In this document: positions 1-6,713 of the stretch, piece by piece
Layout of the letters: every line of letters begins with the position of its first letter
Position numbering within the stretch: position 1 is the first letter of the stretch
Assembly (NCBI RefSeq): GCF_000278725.1
Contig: NZ_ALCA01000131.1
Span: 1 to 11,568, forward strand
DNA from: Actinomyces sp. ICM47
GTDB taxonomy: Bacteria; Actinomycetota; Actinomycetes; Actinomycetales; Actinomycetaceae
DNA length: 11,568 nt
Reading direction: 5' to 3'
Made by a program: the position numbers and the translations under genes
The notes under the pieces: generated by a model
Told to the model about the DNA's origin: nothing
The model's database searches: none
Seen by the model: only the letters and a program-made list of their open reading frames with translations

Positions 1-177
<177 letters not shown>

Positions 178-313
178 AACAACAACCCACACCACGCGTG
201 CGGGTGCAACAACAAGCAGCGAACAATCAACTGCCGCAACCACTATACGAACCACGATCAACCCACACCCCCACACGCAAACAAACAGTGGGGGACAGTG
301 TTGAACACATAGT
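178..313 (+). other. 23S-5S internal transcribed spacer
   Basis: This 136-nt spacer is rich in A and C on the plus strand and holds no tRNA-like sequence. It contains one clear hairpin: CCCCCAC (268-274) pairs perfectly with GTGGGGG (288-294) around a 13-nt A-rich loop. A stem here fits processing of the rRNA precursor, but that role is inferred. Confidence 0.7.
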
Positions 314-433
314 CTTGTGGTGGTCACAGCACCGGGGAAACGCCCAGCAACATTCCGAACCTGGAAGCTAAGCCCGGCAGCGCCAATGGTACTGCAACCG
401 ATAGGTTGTGGGAGAGTAGGACACCGCCACAAC
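314..433 (+). rRNA. rrf: 5S ribosomal RNA
   Basis: This is a complete 5S rRNA of about 120 nt. Helix I is visible: 315-324 (TTGTGGTGGT) pairs with 423-432 (ACCGCCACAA), with one G-U pair. Conserved internal 5S stretches include CATTCCGAACCTGGAAGCTAA at about 350-371 and GGGAGAGTAGGACACCGCC at about 410-428. The exact ends are uncertain by one or two bases. It is the last gene of the rRNA operon and is followed after 11 nt by a strong terminator. Confidence 0.96.
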
Positions 434-444
434 ACACTTTAAGT

Positions 445-480
445 CGAAGGGCCTCATCCAAACGGATGAGGCCCTTCGCG
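445..480 (+). terminator. rRNA operon terminator hairpin
   Basis: A perfect 15-bp stem pairs 445-459 (CGAAGGGCCTCATCC) with 464-478 (GGATGAGGCCCTTCG) around a 4-nt AAAC loop. No long T-run follows, which is common in high-GC actinobacteria. Its position 11 nt after 5S supports its role as the end of the rRNA transcript. Confidence 0.9.
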
Positions 481-657
481 TATCAAGCGCAGCCCCTTCC
501 TCGCGGGTCGCGCACGCTCATCAGAGGAATCACAGCGCCGCGGCACCATAGGACCTGTGCCCTAAGCAATAACGCTTGGCCTGCACTCCTACACTCGCAC
601 GATCCACGCCGTCTCTCTTACCGCCCCCTCCCTGGCCCACTGCATAGGCGTGTACAC

Positions 658-720
658 GCGGATAGGTTGTGCCCATGCGGATAGGTTAATAACCTATCCG
701 CATGTTCGTTTCCTATCCGG
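658..720. repeat. GCGGATAGG repeats with 29-bp palindrome
   Basis: GCGGATAGGTT occurs directly at 658-668 and 677-687 and inverted at 691-701, and a shorter inverted copy CCTATCCG lies at 712-719. The second and third copies form a perfect palindrome: ATGCGGATAGGTTA (675-688), one central A (689), and its exact complement TAACCTATCCGCAT (690-703). The third and fourth copies are about 19 nt apart, and a weaker echo (TACCCGGATC) follows at 732-741. Function is unknown: it could be a repeat family, a protein-binding site, or an RNA hairpin if transcribed. Confidence 0.8.
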
Positions 721-782
721 ATGCGTGTTGGTACCCGGATCTGGAGACCCGCCCAACTCCCAATTTTTCGCAATCCTCCACC

Positions 783-842
783 TCTGAAACTACGCGTGTG
801 GGTTTTCTGTTTCGCACGTGGGCCGTCTGTTCCGTACGTGGG
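783..842. repeat. Three degenerate 20-nt tandem repeats
   Basis: The endings GTGTGGG (796-802), ACGTGGG (816-822) and ACGTGGG (836-842) are spaced exactly 20 nt apart. The last two units are closely alike: TCTGTTTCGCACGTGGG (806-822) and TCTGTTCCGTACGTGGG (826-842) differ at only two positions. The first unit is more diverged. Read on the minus strand they have the form CCCACGTRCGRAACAGA, which resembles CCACGTTCGGAC at 891-902 on the plus strand. Confidence 0.7.
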
Positions 843-863
843 CGAGGCCGCCCACACTCCAAA

Positions 864-941
864 TAGCGGGCTTGCGTGCGGATGAGGGGGCCACGTTCGG
901 ACTAGCGGGCCTGGACGCACATGAAAGGGTCCTCCGAATAA
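864..941. repeat. Two degenerate 39-nt repeats
   Basis: TAGCGGGC starts a unit at 864 and again at 903, 39 nt apart. About 20 of the first 29 positions agree, including ATGA at 882-885 and 921-924. The 39-nt period is about twice the 20-nt spacing of the neighbouring repeats, so these may belong to the same decayed family. Confidence 0.5.
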
Positions 942-1198
942 CGAGCACGCGGAGTGTCTTTGCTTGTGCGTCGACATACCCGAGGTGCTGACGTGCCTGA
1001 AATGCTGTGGAGCATATCGATACGCTCGCGTGAAATATGTGTGAAACATTTGCATCTACGGTGTGCTGATGCGAAGTAAGACAGTAAGACAGAGGGCGAA
1101 CGCGCCACCGCCTCGTTCGTCGAGCGGCACCTGGTATGTGCGGTGAGTTCCACGGCCGGGACAGGTCCAGACGGGTGCATCGCGCGTTTCTAGGTAGA

Positions 1199-1234
1199 CG
1201 AATGGGGCCAACCAGGGAAGGTCAGCCCCATTCG
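1199..1234 (-). terminator. Hairpin, possible antiporter terminator
   Basis: CGAATGGGGC (1199-1208) pairs perfectly with GCCCCATTCG (1225-1234), and an inner ACC/GGT helix (1211-1213 with 1220-1222) closes a short loop. It lies about 90 nt past the stop codon of the minus-strand antiporter gene. No T-run follows on either strand, so the orientation is inferred from position only, and it may act in both directions. Confidence 0.55.
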
Positions 1235-1237
1235 CGC

Positions 1238-1268
1238 GGGCGGGGGAGGATGGGGGGAATCCCCGCCC
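1238..1268 (-). terminator. GC-rich hairpin after antiporter gene
   Basis: GGGCGGGG (1238-1245) pairs perfectly with CCCCGCCC (1261-1268) around a 15-nt purine-rich loop. It is the first hairpin met after the antiporter stop on the minus strand, 59 nt downstream, and sits just before the hairpin at 1199-1234. Together the two could form a tandem termination region. There is no T-run. Confidence 0.4.
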
Positions 1269-1326
1269 ACTGGCACGGCTGCGGGGTTATTGGGTGGTGT
1301 GGAGGTCCCCCGCTGCCAACGTCTGG

Positions 1327-2919
1327 TTACATGCCGCCCAGTACCTGCGCAACGACGATCTTTCCGACCATCGCGACCGGGTACACCAGGGCATAGCCCA
1401 GCGCCACGCGCGGATCGGAGTTCGTACGGCCGTTCGCAAAGGCCAGGACCGCGGGCTGCGTCTGCGCGCCGCCGAGGAGGCCTGCGAGCTTCGTGCCGCC
1501 CATCTTAAACACCCACCGCATGGTGACGTACAAGCCAATAGCCATTGTAGACGTCATGATCGCGCCAAGGATAAAGATGTTGACCCAGGCACCCGATGTG
1601 AAAGCGTTGAGGATCTGGCCGCCGGCCTTCGCGCCTGCCTGGGCGAGGAAGATGAGCAGGCCGAGTTCCGCAACCACCTGGCAGGTGGTGAAGGGCAGCG
1701 CCGTCGCAATGGGGCCAATGCGGCCAATGCGTCCGAAGACAAGACCGATGATGAGCGTGCCGGCAGCGGAGCCGATCGAGAAGTACTCGCCGGACGGGGT
1801 CAAGATCGGCAACTCACCGATCGCGATGCCGATTGCCATGCCCAGGCCCAGGGCGACCGGATTCAGGTCGGTGAGACCGTGCGAAGAGTCACCGAAAAAC
1901 TTGGTGATCTCGGCCATCTTCGAGGTCGGGGCGACGACGCGGACGCGGTCGCCCTCTTGGAGGACGAGGCCGGGTTCCGCCACCATGTCGACGTCGCCTC
2001 GGCGCACGCGTGAGATCGTTGCGGAGAATTCCTTGGCAAGGCCGAGCGACGCGACCGTTCGACCGGCGACCTTCGGGTTGGAGATCGTCATACGACGGAA
2101 GTCTAGGTAGGAGCGATCCTGCATGAGAGAGTGCGAGGAGGCATGGCCCAGCTCTGTGGCGGCGCGGGCGACGAGTTCTCGGGGGCCGACGACAGTCACG
2201 AGGTCACCCGGATCGAGGGTGTCGGACATCTGCGGACGGGTGATCGGCCCTGTTTCGCCTCGGCGCAGTCGAGAGAAGGAGACTTTCTCGCCGAGCTTCT
2301 CGTAGATGTCACCAACGAAGGGATGATCGTCGCGCTCGACGCGGATTGTGCGGTTCGACAGGGGAGAGGGGGCATCCTTGTCGTTGCGGCCGTAGTGCAG
2401 TGCTGCCATAGAGGCGGCGAGCATGCCAATGACACCAAAGAGGTACGCGATCGAGTAGCCCACCGTCGCCGTCGCGGGGTCGCCGCTGGCCTCGCCTGCC
2501 GCAGCAAGTGCCGGGGTGTTTGTGACCGCGCCTGCGAAAGTACCGGCGATGAGCGGAACGTCCATTCCCATGGCCTTGCCGACGTACAGGCCCAGCGTGG
2601 CGGCGATTCCGTAGAAAGCCACCATCGTCAGGATCGGGCCGACAGCTGTCTTGAGGTTATGGAAGAAGGAAGCGCCAGAGTTGATGCCGATCGCGAACGT
2701 GAAGAGGGTCAGGCCCAGCGTGCCCAGCTGCTTGGTCACCTGCAGCTCAATACCGAAGGACTGCGCCCATGCGGCCATGACGATGGCGAAAAAGAGAACG
2801 GCAGCGGCACCCAGACCGATGCCTTTGATCTTAACCTTGCCGAAGGCCATGCCGATTCCGATGAGGAGGAACAGGAACAACACTGGCTGCTCGTGAAGTA
2901 TCTCGAAGATCTTGACCAC
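1327..2919 (-). CDS. AspT/YidE-family antiporter
   Basis: This is an inner-membrane transporter of the aspartate:alanine exchanger family (AspT/YidE/YbjL), here 530 residues. It has the family's two-fold layout: a membrane half at about 8-172, a cytoplasmic part at about 185-340 with two TrkA-C/RCK_C-like domains, and a second membrane half at about 355-525. The two halves carry matching motifs, GTFAGAVTNTPALAAA (126-141) and GLLGGAQTQPAVLAFA (480-495), a sign of internal duplication. Start choice: the frame extends to a TTG at 2964 and contains an ATG at 2937, but only GTG at 2919 has a good ribosome-binding site (GGAG at 2931-2928, 8 nt upstream). It is transcribed away from the ilv operon. 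The substrate cannot be read from sequence: characterised relatives exchange aspartate for alanine or other dicarboxylates, but many are unassigned. Confidence 0.9.
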   Translation of the reverse strand: MVKIFEILHEQPVLFLFLLIGIGMAFGKVKIKGIGLGAAAVLFFAIVMAAWAQSFGIELQVTKQLGTLGLTLFTFAIGINSGASFFHNLKTAVGPILTMVAFYGIAATLGLYVGKAMGMDVPLIAGTFAGAVTNTPALAAAGEASGDPATATVGYSIAYLFGVIGMLAASMAALHYGRNDKDAPSPLSNRTIRVERDDHPFVGDIYEKLGEKVSFSRLRRGETGPITRPQMSDTLDPGDLVTVVGPRELVARAATELGHASSHSLMQDRSYLDFRRMTISNPKVAGRTVASLGLAKEFSATISRVRRGDVDMVAEPGLVLQEGDRVRVVAPTSKMAEITKFFGDSSHGLTDLNPVALGLGMAIGIAIGELPILTPSGEYFSIGSAAGTLIIGLVFGRIGRIGPIATALPFTTCQVVAELGLLIFLAQAGAKAGGQILNAFTSGAWVNIFILGAIMTSTMAIGLYVTMRWVFKMGGTKLAGLLGGAQTQPAVLAFANGRTNSDPRVALGYALVYPVAMVGKIVVAQVLGGM

Positions 2920-3071
2920 GATGTAATCTCCGTGCATGAATTGATGGTGTGTGATACAAGTCAATTAAACCAGTTTCAGGTGCTGTGTATCTCAGTCCAT
3001 CGTCCTAGATAGCGTTGAGGACATAAGGGTCCGCACAATGAGATAGACAGGAGCGCCTCGCGGTAGCGCGT

Positions 3072-3077
3072 TACGGT
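3072..3077 (+). promoter_or_regulatory. Candidate -10 box for ilv leader
   Basis: TACGGT fits the actinobacterial -10 pattern TANNNT and ends 6 nt before the ATG of the leader peptide, so transcription would begin at or next to that ATG. The leader peptide has no recognisable ribosome-binding site, which agrees with a leaderless transcript. A -35-like TAGACA lies at 3044-3049, but the 22-nt spacing is too long for a standard promoter, so this call is tentative. Confidence 0.4.
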
Positions 3078-3083
3078 ATTAAC

Positions 3084-3155
3084 ATGCTCGACGTTCGTGA
3101 GATTGGAATCCTTGCCCTGGTCATCGTACCTGGGCGTGCGATGCCTGCCGCGTAA
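3084..3155 (+). CDS. ilv operon leader peptide (attenuation)
   Basis: This 23-codon reading frame runs from ATG 3084 to TAA 3153-3155. Residues 9-15 are ILALVIV, and there are further branched-chain residues at 2, 4 and 7, so 9 of 23 residues are Ile, Leu or Val. That composition, just upstream of ilvB and followed by a terminator hairpin, is the signature of a translated attenuation leader. When charged Ile, Leu or Val tRNA is scarce, the ribosome would stall in the 3108-3128 codons. The ilvBNC operon of Corynebacterium glutamicum is known to be attenuated through a similar leader peptide, although the peptide sequence here is different. No Shine-Dalgarno sequence precedes it, and it may be translated from a leaderless mRNA. 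Its product probably has no function beyond being translated. Confidence 0.85.
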   Translation: MLDVREIGILALVIVPGRAMPAA

Positions 3156-3225
3156 CGAGAGGATGGATCGCACGCCCTTTCCCCGCATCCGCGCTGTTGC
3201 ACGGACTTGACGGGGTTTTTTCTTT
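3132..3225 (+). promoter_or_regulatory. ilvBNC attenuator with alternative hairpins
   Basis: Three mutually exclusive structures can be drawn. (1) A protector hairpin pairs GGGCGTGCGAT (3132-3142) perfectly with ATCGCACGCCC (3167-3177). (2) A possible antiterminator pairs 3148-3165 with 3186-3204: GGATG/CATCC, GTAAC/GTTGC with one G-U pair, and CCG/CGG. (3) The terminator lies at 3181-3221. The protector traps 3148-3165 in its loop and so blocks the antiterminator. A ribosome stalled on the Ile/Leu/Val codons would cover 3132-3142, free the antiterminator strand and allow readthrough. A ribosome reaching the stop codon would cover the antiterminator strand and favour termination. The pairings are seen in the sequence; the switching model is inferred. 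Confidence 0.75.
3181..3225 (+). terminator. Attenuator terminator before ilvB
   Basis: CCCCG (3181-3185) pairs with CGGGG (3211-3215). Inside it TCCG (3188-3191) pairs with CGGA (3202-3205), and GC/GC closes a TGTT loop. Six T follow directly (3216-3221), then CTTT. It is one of the few hairpins here with a real T-run, as expected of an intrinsic terminator. It lies between the leader peptide and ilvB, 36 nt before the ilvB start. Confidence 0.8.
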
Positions 3226-3238
3226 GAGACGGTCTCAA
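3224..3238. promoter_or_regulatory. Perfect 7-1-7 palindrome before ilvB
   Basis: TTGAGAC (3224-3230), a central G, and GTCTCAA (3232-3238) form a perfect inverted repeat between the attenuator T-run and the ilvB ribosome-binding site. It may be a protein-binding operator or a small mRNA hairpin close to the start site. No regulator can be named from the half-site alone. Confidence 0.4.
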
Positions 3239-3256
3239 CGATTGAGAGGACGACTG

Positions 3257-5020
3257 GTGAGCGACGCGAGTACCACCACCCGAATGACCGGAGCCGAGGC
3301 TATCGTGGCGAGCCTCGAAGCCCTGGGCGTGACCGACGTGTTCGGTATGCCTGGCGGCGCAATTCTGCCGACCTATGACCCGCTGATGGCGTCGACGGCA
3401 ATTCGTCACATTTTGGTTCGACACGAGCAGGGCGCGGGACACGCGGCCGAAGGCTACGCGCTTGCCACCGGCAAGGTCGGCTGTGCTCTCGTGACATCTG
3501 GCCCCGGTGCGACGAACGTGCTGACCGCCCTGGGTGACGCCTGTATGGACTCCGTGCCGATCGTCGTGATTTCGGGTCAGGTCGGTGCCTCCCTGATCGG
3601 CACTGACGCATTCCAGGAAGCTGATGTCGTGGGTGCGTCGATGCCTATCACGAAGCACTCCTTCCTGGTGACGGACCCTCAGGACATTCCCGCGCGCCTG
3701 GCCGAGGCCTTCCACGTGGCCGGCACAGGCCGCCCCGGCCCCGTCCTCGTGGACATTACCAAGTCCGCCCAGGTCTCCGAGATGGATTTCTCGTGGCCGC
3801 CTGCCCTGGACCTGCCCGGCTACAAGGTCGCCGACCGCCCGAACATGAAGCAGGTGCGTGCTGCGGCCCGCGCAATTGTGGACGCACAGGCCCCCGTCCT
3901 CTATGTCGGCGGCGGCGTCATCCGCGGCGGTGCGACAGAGGACCTCTCCGCCCTGGTCGAGGCCACCAACGCGCCCGTCGTTACCACACTGACCGCGCGC
4001 GGTGCCTTCCCCGACTCCGACCGCCACAACCTCGGCATGCCCGGCATGCACGGCACGGTTGCCGCCGTCGGTGCCCTGCAGCGCGCCGACCTGATCGTGG
4101 CCCTCGGTGCCCGTTTCGACGACCGTGTGACCGGACGCCTCGATTCCTTCGCGCCCCGTGCGACCATCGTTCATATCGACATTGACGCCGCGGAAATCTC
4201 GAAGAACCGCCACGCTGACATTCCGATTGTTGCTGACCTGGCGACCGCCCTGCCGATCCTGACCGACGAGATCACCCAGGCCTCGGCCGACGGAAAGGCC
4301 GACATCTCCGGATGGTGGCGCTACCTGGACCGCCTGCGCACGAAGTATCCGATCGGGTGGGCGGAACCTGACGACGGCATGATGGCACCTCAGGCAGTCC
4401 TGAAGAAGCTGTCTGACCGCGTCGGCCCCGACGCCGTCTACGTGACGGGCGTGGGCCAGCACCAGATGTGGGCATCGCAGTTCATCACGCTGGACAACCC
4501 GCGCAGCTTCATCTCTTCGTGCGGCTCGGGCACCATGGGCTACTGCATTCCCGCAGCCATGGGTGCGCAGGTCGGTGTCCCCGACAAGGTCGTGTGGGCG
4601 ATCGACGGCGATGGCTCCTTCCAGATGACCAACCAGGAGCTAGCCACTTGCACGATCAACAACATCCCAATCAAGGTTGCCCTCATTAACAACTCGGTGC
4701 TGGGCATGGTGCGCCAGTGGCAGTCCCTGTTCTTCGGCAAGCGCTACTCGAACACCACGCTTAACCCCGTCGAGGGCGAGCAGATCCCCAACTTCGAGAT
4801 GCTGGCCCAGGCGTACGGTATGGCCGCACGCACGGTCCGCTCCATCGACGAGGTGGACGAGGCCATCGAGTGGGCCATGTCGATCAATGATCGCCCTGTC
4901 CTCATCGACTTCCGCGTGTCCAAGGACTCAATGGTCTGGCCGATGGTCGCCGCGGGCGTGTCCAACGATGAGATTCGTTACGCCAAGGGCATGGCGCCCG
5001 ACTGGGAGGTGGAAGACTGA
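3257..5020 (+). CDS. ilvB: Acetolactate synthase large subunit
   Basis: This is the catalytic subunit of acetohydroxyacid synthase. It joins two pyruvates to acetolactate, or pyruvate and 2-ketobutyrate to acetohydroxybutyrate, the first shared step of valine/leucine and isoleucine synthesis. The 587 residues show the usual three domains: an N-terminal thiamine-diphosphate domain with the catalytic Glu57 in [14 protein letters not shown], a central FAD-binding domain, and a C-terminal domain with the metal/ThDP motif starting [11 protein letters not shown] at 451 and ending NN at 478-479. [16 protein letters not shown] (108-123) and VRQWQ (485-489) are conserved active-site regions. Start choice: GTG 3257 has GAGAGGA at 3244-3250, 6 nt upstream; a frame-extending TTG at 3197 lies inside the terminator hairpin and would add 20 atypical residues. 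It is the first structural gene of the ilv operon and overlaps ilvN by 1 nt. Confidence 0.97.
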   Translation: MSDASTTTRMTGAEAIVASLEALGVTDVFGMPGGAILPTYDPLMASTAIRHILVRHEQGAGHAAEGYALATGKVGCALVTSGPGATNVLTALGDACMDSVPIVVISGQVGASLIGTDAFQEADVVGASMPITKHSFLVTDPQDIPARLAEAFHVAGTGRPGPVLVDITKSAQVSEMDFSWPPALDLPGYKVADRPNMKQVRAAARAIVDAQAPVLYVGGGVIRGGATEDLSALVEATNAPVVTTLTARGAFPDSDRHNLGMPGMHGTVAAVGALQRADLIVALGARFDDRVTGRLDSFAPRATIVHIDIDAAEISKNRHADIPIVADLATALPILTDEITQASADGKADISGWWRYLDRLRTKYPIGWAEPDDGMMAPQAVLKKLSDRVGPDAVYVTGVGQHQMWASQFITLDNPRSFISSCGSGTMGYCIPAAMGAQVGVPDKVVWAIDGDGSFQMTNQELATCTINNIPIKVALINNSVLGMVRQWQSLFFGKRYSNTTLNPVEGEQIPNFEMLAQAYGMAARTVRSIDEVDEAIEWAMSINDRPVLIDFRVSKDSMVWPMVAAGVSNDEIRYAKGMAPDWEVED

Positions 5021-5532
5021 TGACGAACCGTCACACTCTGGCTGTGCTGGTCGAAAACAAGCCTGGCGTGCTCACCCGCGTCGCCGCGCTGTTCGCCCGT
5101 CGCGCCTTTAACATCAAGTCGCTGACCGTGGGGGAGACCGAACACCCCGAGATCTCCCGCATGACCATCATCGTGGACGCAGACTCCGCGCCCATCGAGC
5201 AGGTGGTGAAGCAACTCAACAAGCTCATCAACGTCCTCAAAGTCGTCGAGCTTGAACCCGAAGACTCCGTCGAACGACGCCTGCTACTCATGAAGGTCCA
5301 GGCCGACGAAACCCGCCGCACCTCGGTCCTGCAGATCGTGGATCTCTTCCGCGCGCACGTCGTCGACGTTCAACCCGAGTCGGTCGTTATCGAATCGATC
5401 GGCTCCCTACCCAAGCTGGAGGCGCTGCTGCGGGCCTTGGAGCCCTACGGCGTCACCGAACTCGTCCAGTCGGGTGCCGTGGCCATTGGCCGCGGGTCGC
5501 GCTCGATCACGGATCAACTGAAGGAGAAATGA
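5020..5532 (+). CDS. ilvN: Acetolactate synthase small subunit
   Basis: This 170-residue regulatory subunit activates IlvB and confers feedback inhibition by valine. The N-terminal ACT domain (about 5-78) is clear: [18 protein letters not shown] followed by [12 protein letters not shown], with Gly16 and Asn31 at the positions linked to valine binding in the E. coli IlvH subunit. The C-terminal domain of small subunits follows (about 85-165). Length is normal for the family. The start ATG shares its A with the ilvB TGA stop (TGATG), and GGGAGG at 5004-5009 inside ilvB serves as ribosome-binding site, so the two subunits are probably translationally coupled for balanced output. Confidence 0.97.
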   Translation: MTNRHTLAVLVENKPGVLTRVAALFARRAFNIKSLTVGETEHPEISRMTIIVDADSAPIEQVVKQLNKLINVLKVVELEPEDSVERRLLLMKVQADETRRTSVLQIVDLFRAHVVDVQPESVVIESIGSLPKLEALLRALEPYGVTELVQSGAVAIGRGSRSITDQLKEK

Positions 5533-5534
5533 AA

Positions 5535-6560
5535 ATGGCAGAAATCATCTACGACGACGGCGCAGACCTGTCGCTGATCCAGTCCAAGAAGGTCGCCATC
5601 ATCGGTTACGGCTCGCAGGGTCACGCGCACGCGCTGAACCTGAAGGATTCCGGAGTTGACGTGGTCGTTGGCCTGCGCCCCGGTTCGTCCTCCTGGGCCA
5701 AGGCTGAGGCCGCCGGCCTGGAGGTTAAGGACGTGGCCGAGGCCGTCGCCGAGGGCGACGTCGTTTCCGTGCTGCTGCCCGACCAGGTCCAGCGCTACGT
5801 CTACGCCGAGCAGATTGCCCCCAACCTGAAGGAAGGCTCCGCCCTCCTCTTCGCACATGGCTTCAACATCCGCTACGGCTACATCGAGGTCCCCGCTGGC
5901 CACGATGTCATCATGGTTGCCCCCAAGGGTCCGGGCCACAAGGTCCGCGAGACCTACGTGCAGGGCAAGGGCACCCCGGATGTCGTCGCCGTCGAGGTGG
6001 ACGCCTCCGGCAAGGCCTGGGAGCTGGCTCTGTCTTACGCGAAGGGCATCGGTGGCACCCGCGCTGGCGTCATCAAGACGACCTTCACCGAGGAGACCGA
6101 GACCGACCTGTTCGGCGAGCAGGCCGTGCTGTGCGGTGGCGTCTCCCACCTGATCCAGGCTGGCTTCGAGACCCTGGTCGAAGCTGGCTACCAGCCCGAG
6201 ATCGCTTACTTCGAGGTCTGCCACGAGATGAAGCAGATCGTCGACCTCATCAACGAGGGTGGCATCACGAAGCAGCGTTGGTCCTGCTCCGACACCGCTG
6301 AGTACGGTGACTACGTCTCCGGTCCGCGCGTCATCAATGACTCCGCGAAGCAGGCCATGAAGGACATCCTGTCCGACATCCAGGACGGTACCTTCGCCCG
6401 TAAGTTCATCGCCGACCAGGACAACGGCGCTCTCGAGTTCAAGGCGCTGCGCGCCGAGGAAGAGGCCCACCCGATCGAGAAGACCGGCCAGAAGCTGCGT
6501 AAGGCCTTCGGCTGGACCGACTCCGACGCGGACTACACCGAGGGCAGCGCCGCGCGCTGA
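5535..6560 (+). CDS. ilvC: Ketol-acid reductoisomerase (NADP+)
   Basis: This is the second enzyme of isoleucine/valine synthesis, which isomerises and reduces acetolactate or acetohydroxybutyrate with NADPH. At 341 residues it is a class I enzyme. The Rossmann motif [10 protein letters not shown] is at 24-33, and RPGSSSW (48-54) forms the cofactor-specificity loop, whose serines fit NADPH use. AHGF at 107-110 and APKGPG at 129-134 are active-site segments. The metal ligands are Asp191 and Glu195 (DLFGEQ) and Glu227 and Glu231 (FEVCHE), and CSDTAEYG (251-258) binds substrate. Start choice: AAGGAG at 5521-5526 sits 8 nt before ATG 5535 but only 2 nt before the ATG at 5529, so 5535 is preferred and gives the standard MAEI- beginning. 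It follows ilvN by 2 nt and ends the operon. Confidence 0.97.
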   Translation: MAEIIYDDGADLSLIQSKKVAIIGYGSQGHAHALNLKDSGVDVVVGLRPGSSSWAKAEAAGLEVKDVAEAVAEGDVVSVLLPDQVQRYVYAEQIAPNLKEGSALLFAHGFNIRYGYIEVPAGHDVIMVAPKGPGHKVRETYVQGKGTPDVVAVEVDASGKAWELALSYAKGIGGTRAGVIKTTFTEETETDLFGEQAVLCGGVSHLIQAGFETLVEAGYQPEIAYFEVCHEMKQIVDLINEGGITKQRWSCSDTAEYGDYVSGPRVINDSAKQAMKDILSDIQDGTFARKFIADQDNGALEFKALRAEEEAHPIEKTGQKLRKAFGWTDSDADYTEGSAAR

Positions 6561-6589
6561 TCTCACGGTCAGATTCGGATAGAGTCAAG

Positions 6590-6634
6590 CCCCGACCTCG
6601 TTCCCACGTATGGGGACGAGGTCGGGGTTCGTTT
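6590..6634 (+). terminator. ilv operon terminator
   Basis: A 15-bp stem with a single bulged T (6602) pairs 6590-6605 with 6613-6627 around a 7-nt ACGTATG loop. The T-rich tract TTCGTTTATCTGTT follows. It lies 30 nt after the ilvC stop and separates the operon from the glycosyltransferase gene. Confidence 0.9.
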
Positions 6635-6701
6635 ATCTGTTCACGTGCGATGTGTGCGTGGGGACGTCTGCGACCGAAATATGCTGACCGCAAGGTTGAC
6701 T

Positions 6702-6707
6702 TAGAAT
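6702..6707 (+). promoter_or_regulatory. Candidate -10 box, glycosyltransferase gene
   Basis: TAGAAT matches the -10 consensus TATAAT at 5 of 6 positions and ends 6 nt before the ATG at 6714, so transcription would start at or beside the start codon. There is no good Shine-Dalgarno sequence before that ATG, consistent with a leaderless mRNA. No convincing -35 box was found at the expected distance. Confidence 0.5.
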
Positions 6708-6713
6708 GGTGTT

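Larger units (their letters stand above)
479..1198. other. Gene-free region with short repeats
   Basis: This stretch of about 720 nt lies between the rRNA terminator and the convergent antiporter gene. Open frames exist on both strands, but none has a good ribosome-binding site with a recognisable product, and they overlap one another as expected of chance frames in high-GC DNA. What it does hold is a series of degenerate repeats (658-720, 783-842, 864-941) and an 8-bp tandem duplication AGTAAGAC (1075-1082 and 1083-1090). No tRNA was seen. Confidence 0.6.

Noticed and set aside
178..313. tRNA in the 23S-5S spacer
   Set aside because: No cloverleaf, no GTTCRA-type T-loop and no acceptor-stem pairing were seen.
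400..671. GATAGGTTGTG shared by 5S rRNA (400-410) and the repeat region (661-671)
   Set aside because: An 11-nt match between a 5S gene and the first GCGGATAGG copy does not extend on either side, so it is probably coincidence.
655..945. Possible CRISPR array
   Set aside because: Units are degenerate, occur in both orientations and have no regular unique spacers between identical repeats; no cas genes are present.
618..1055. A 145-codon minus-strand open frame in the repeat region
   Set aside because: It runs through the palindrome and the repeats, lacks a good ribosome-binding site, overlaps another frame and gives an unconvincing Arg/His/Pro-rich product.
1294..3012. Plus-strand open frames of 239 and 293 codons opposite the antiporter
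   Set aside because: They are complements of a well-supported membrane protein gene; their charged, low-complexity products match no family.
3071..4462. A 463-codon open frame on the minus strand across ilvB
   Set aside because: It is antisense to a clear, conserved ilvB. Its protein is His/Arg/Gly-rich low-complexity sequence with no family features, typical of long antisense frames in high-GC DNA.
5514..6566. A 350-codon minus-strand open frame covering all of ilvC
   Set aside because: It mirrors ilvC almost exactly and its composition follows from ilvC codon bias. No independent start signals or recognisable domains.
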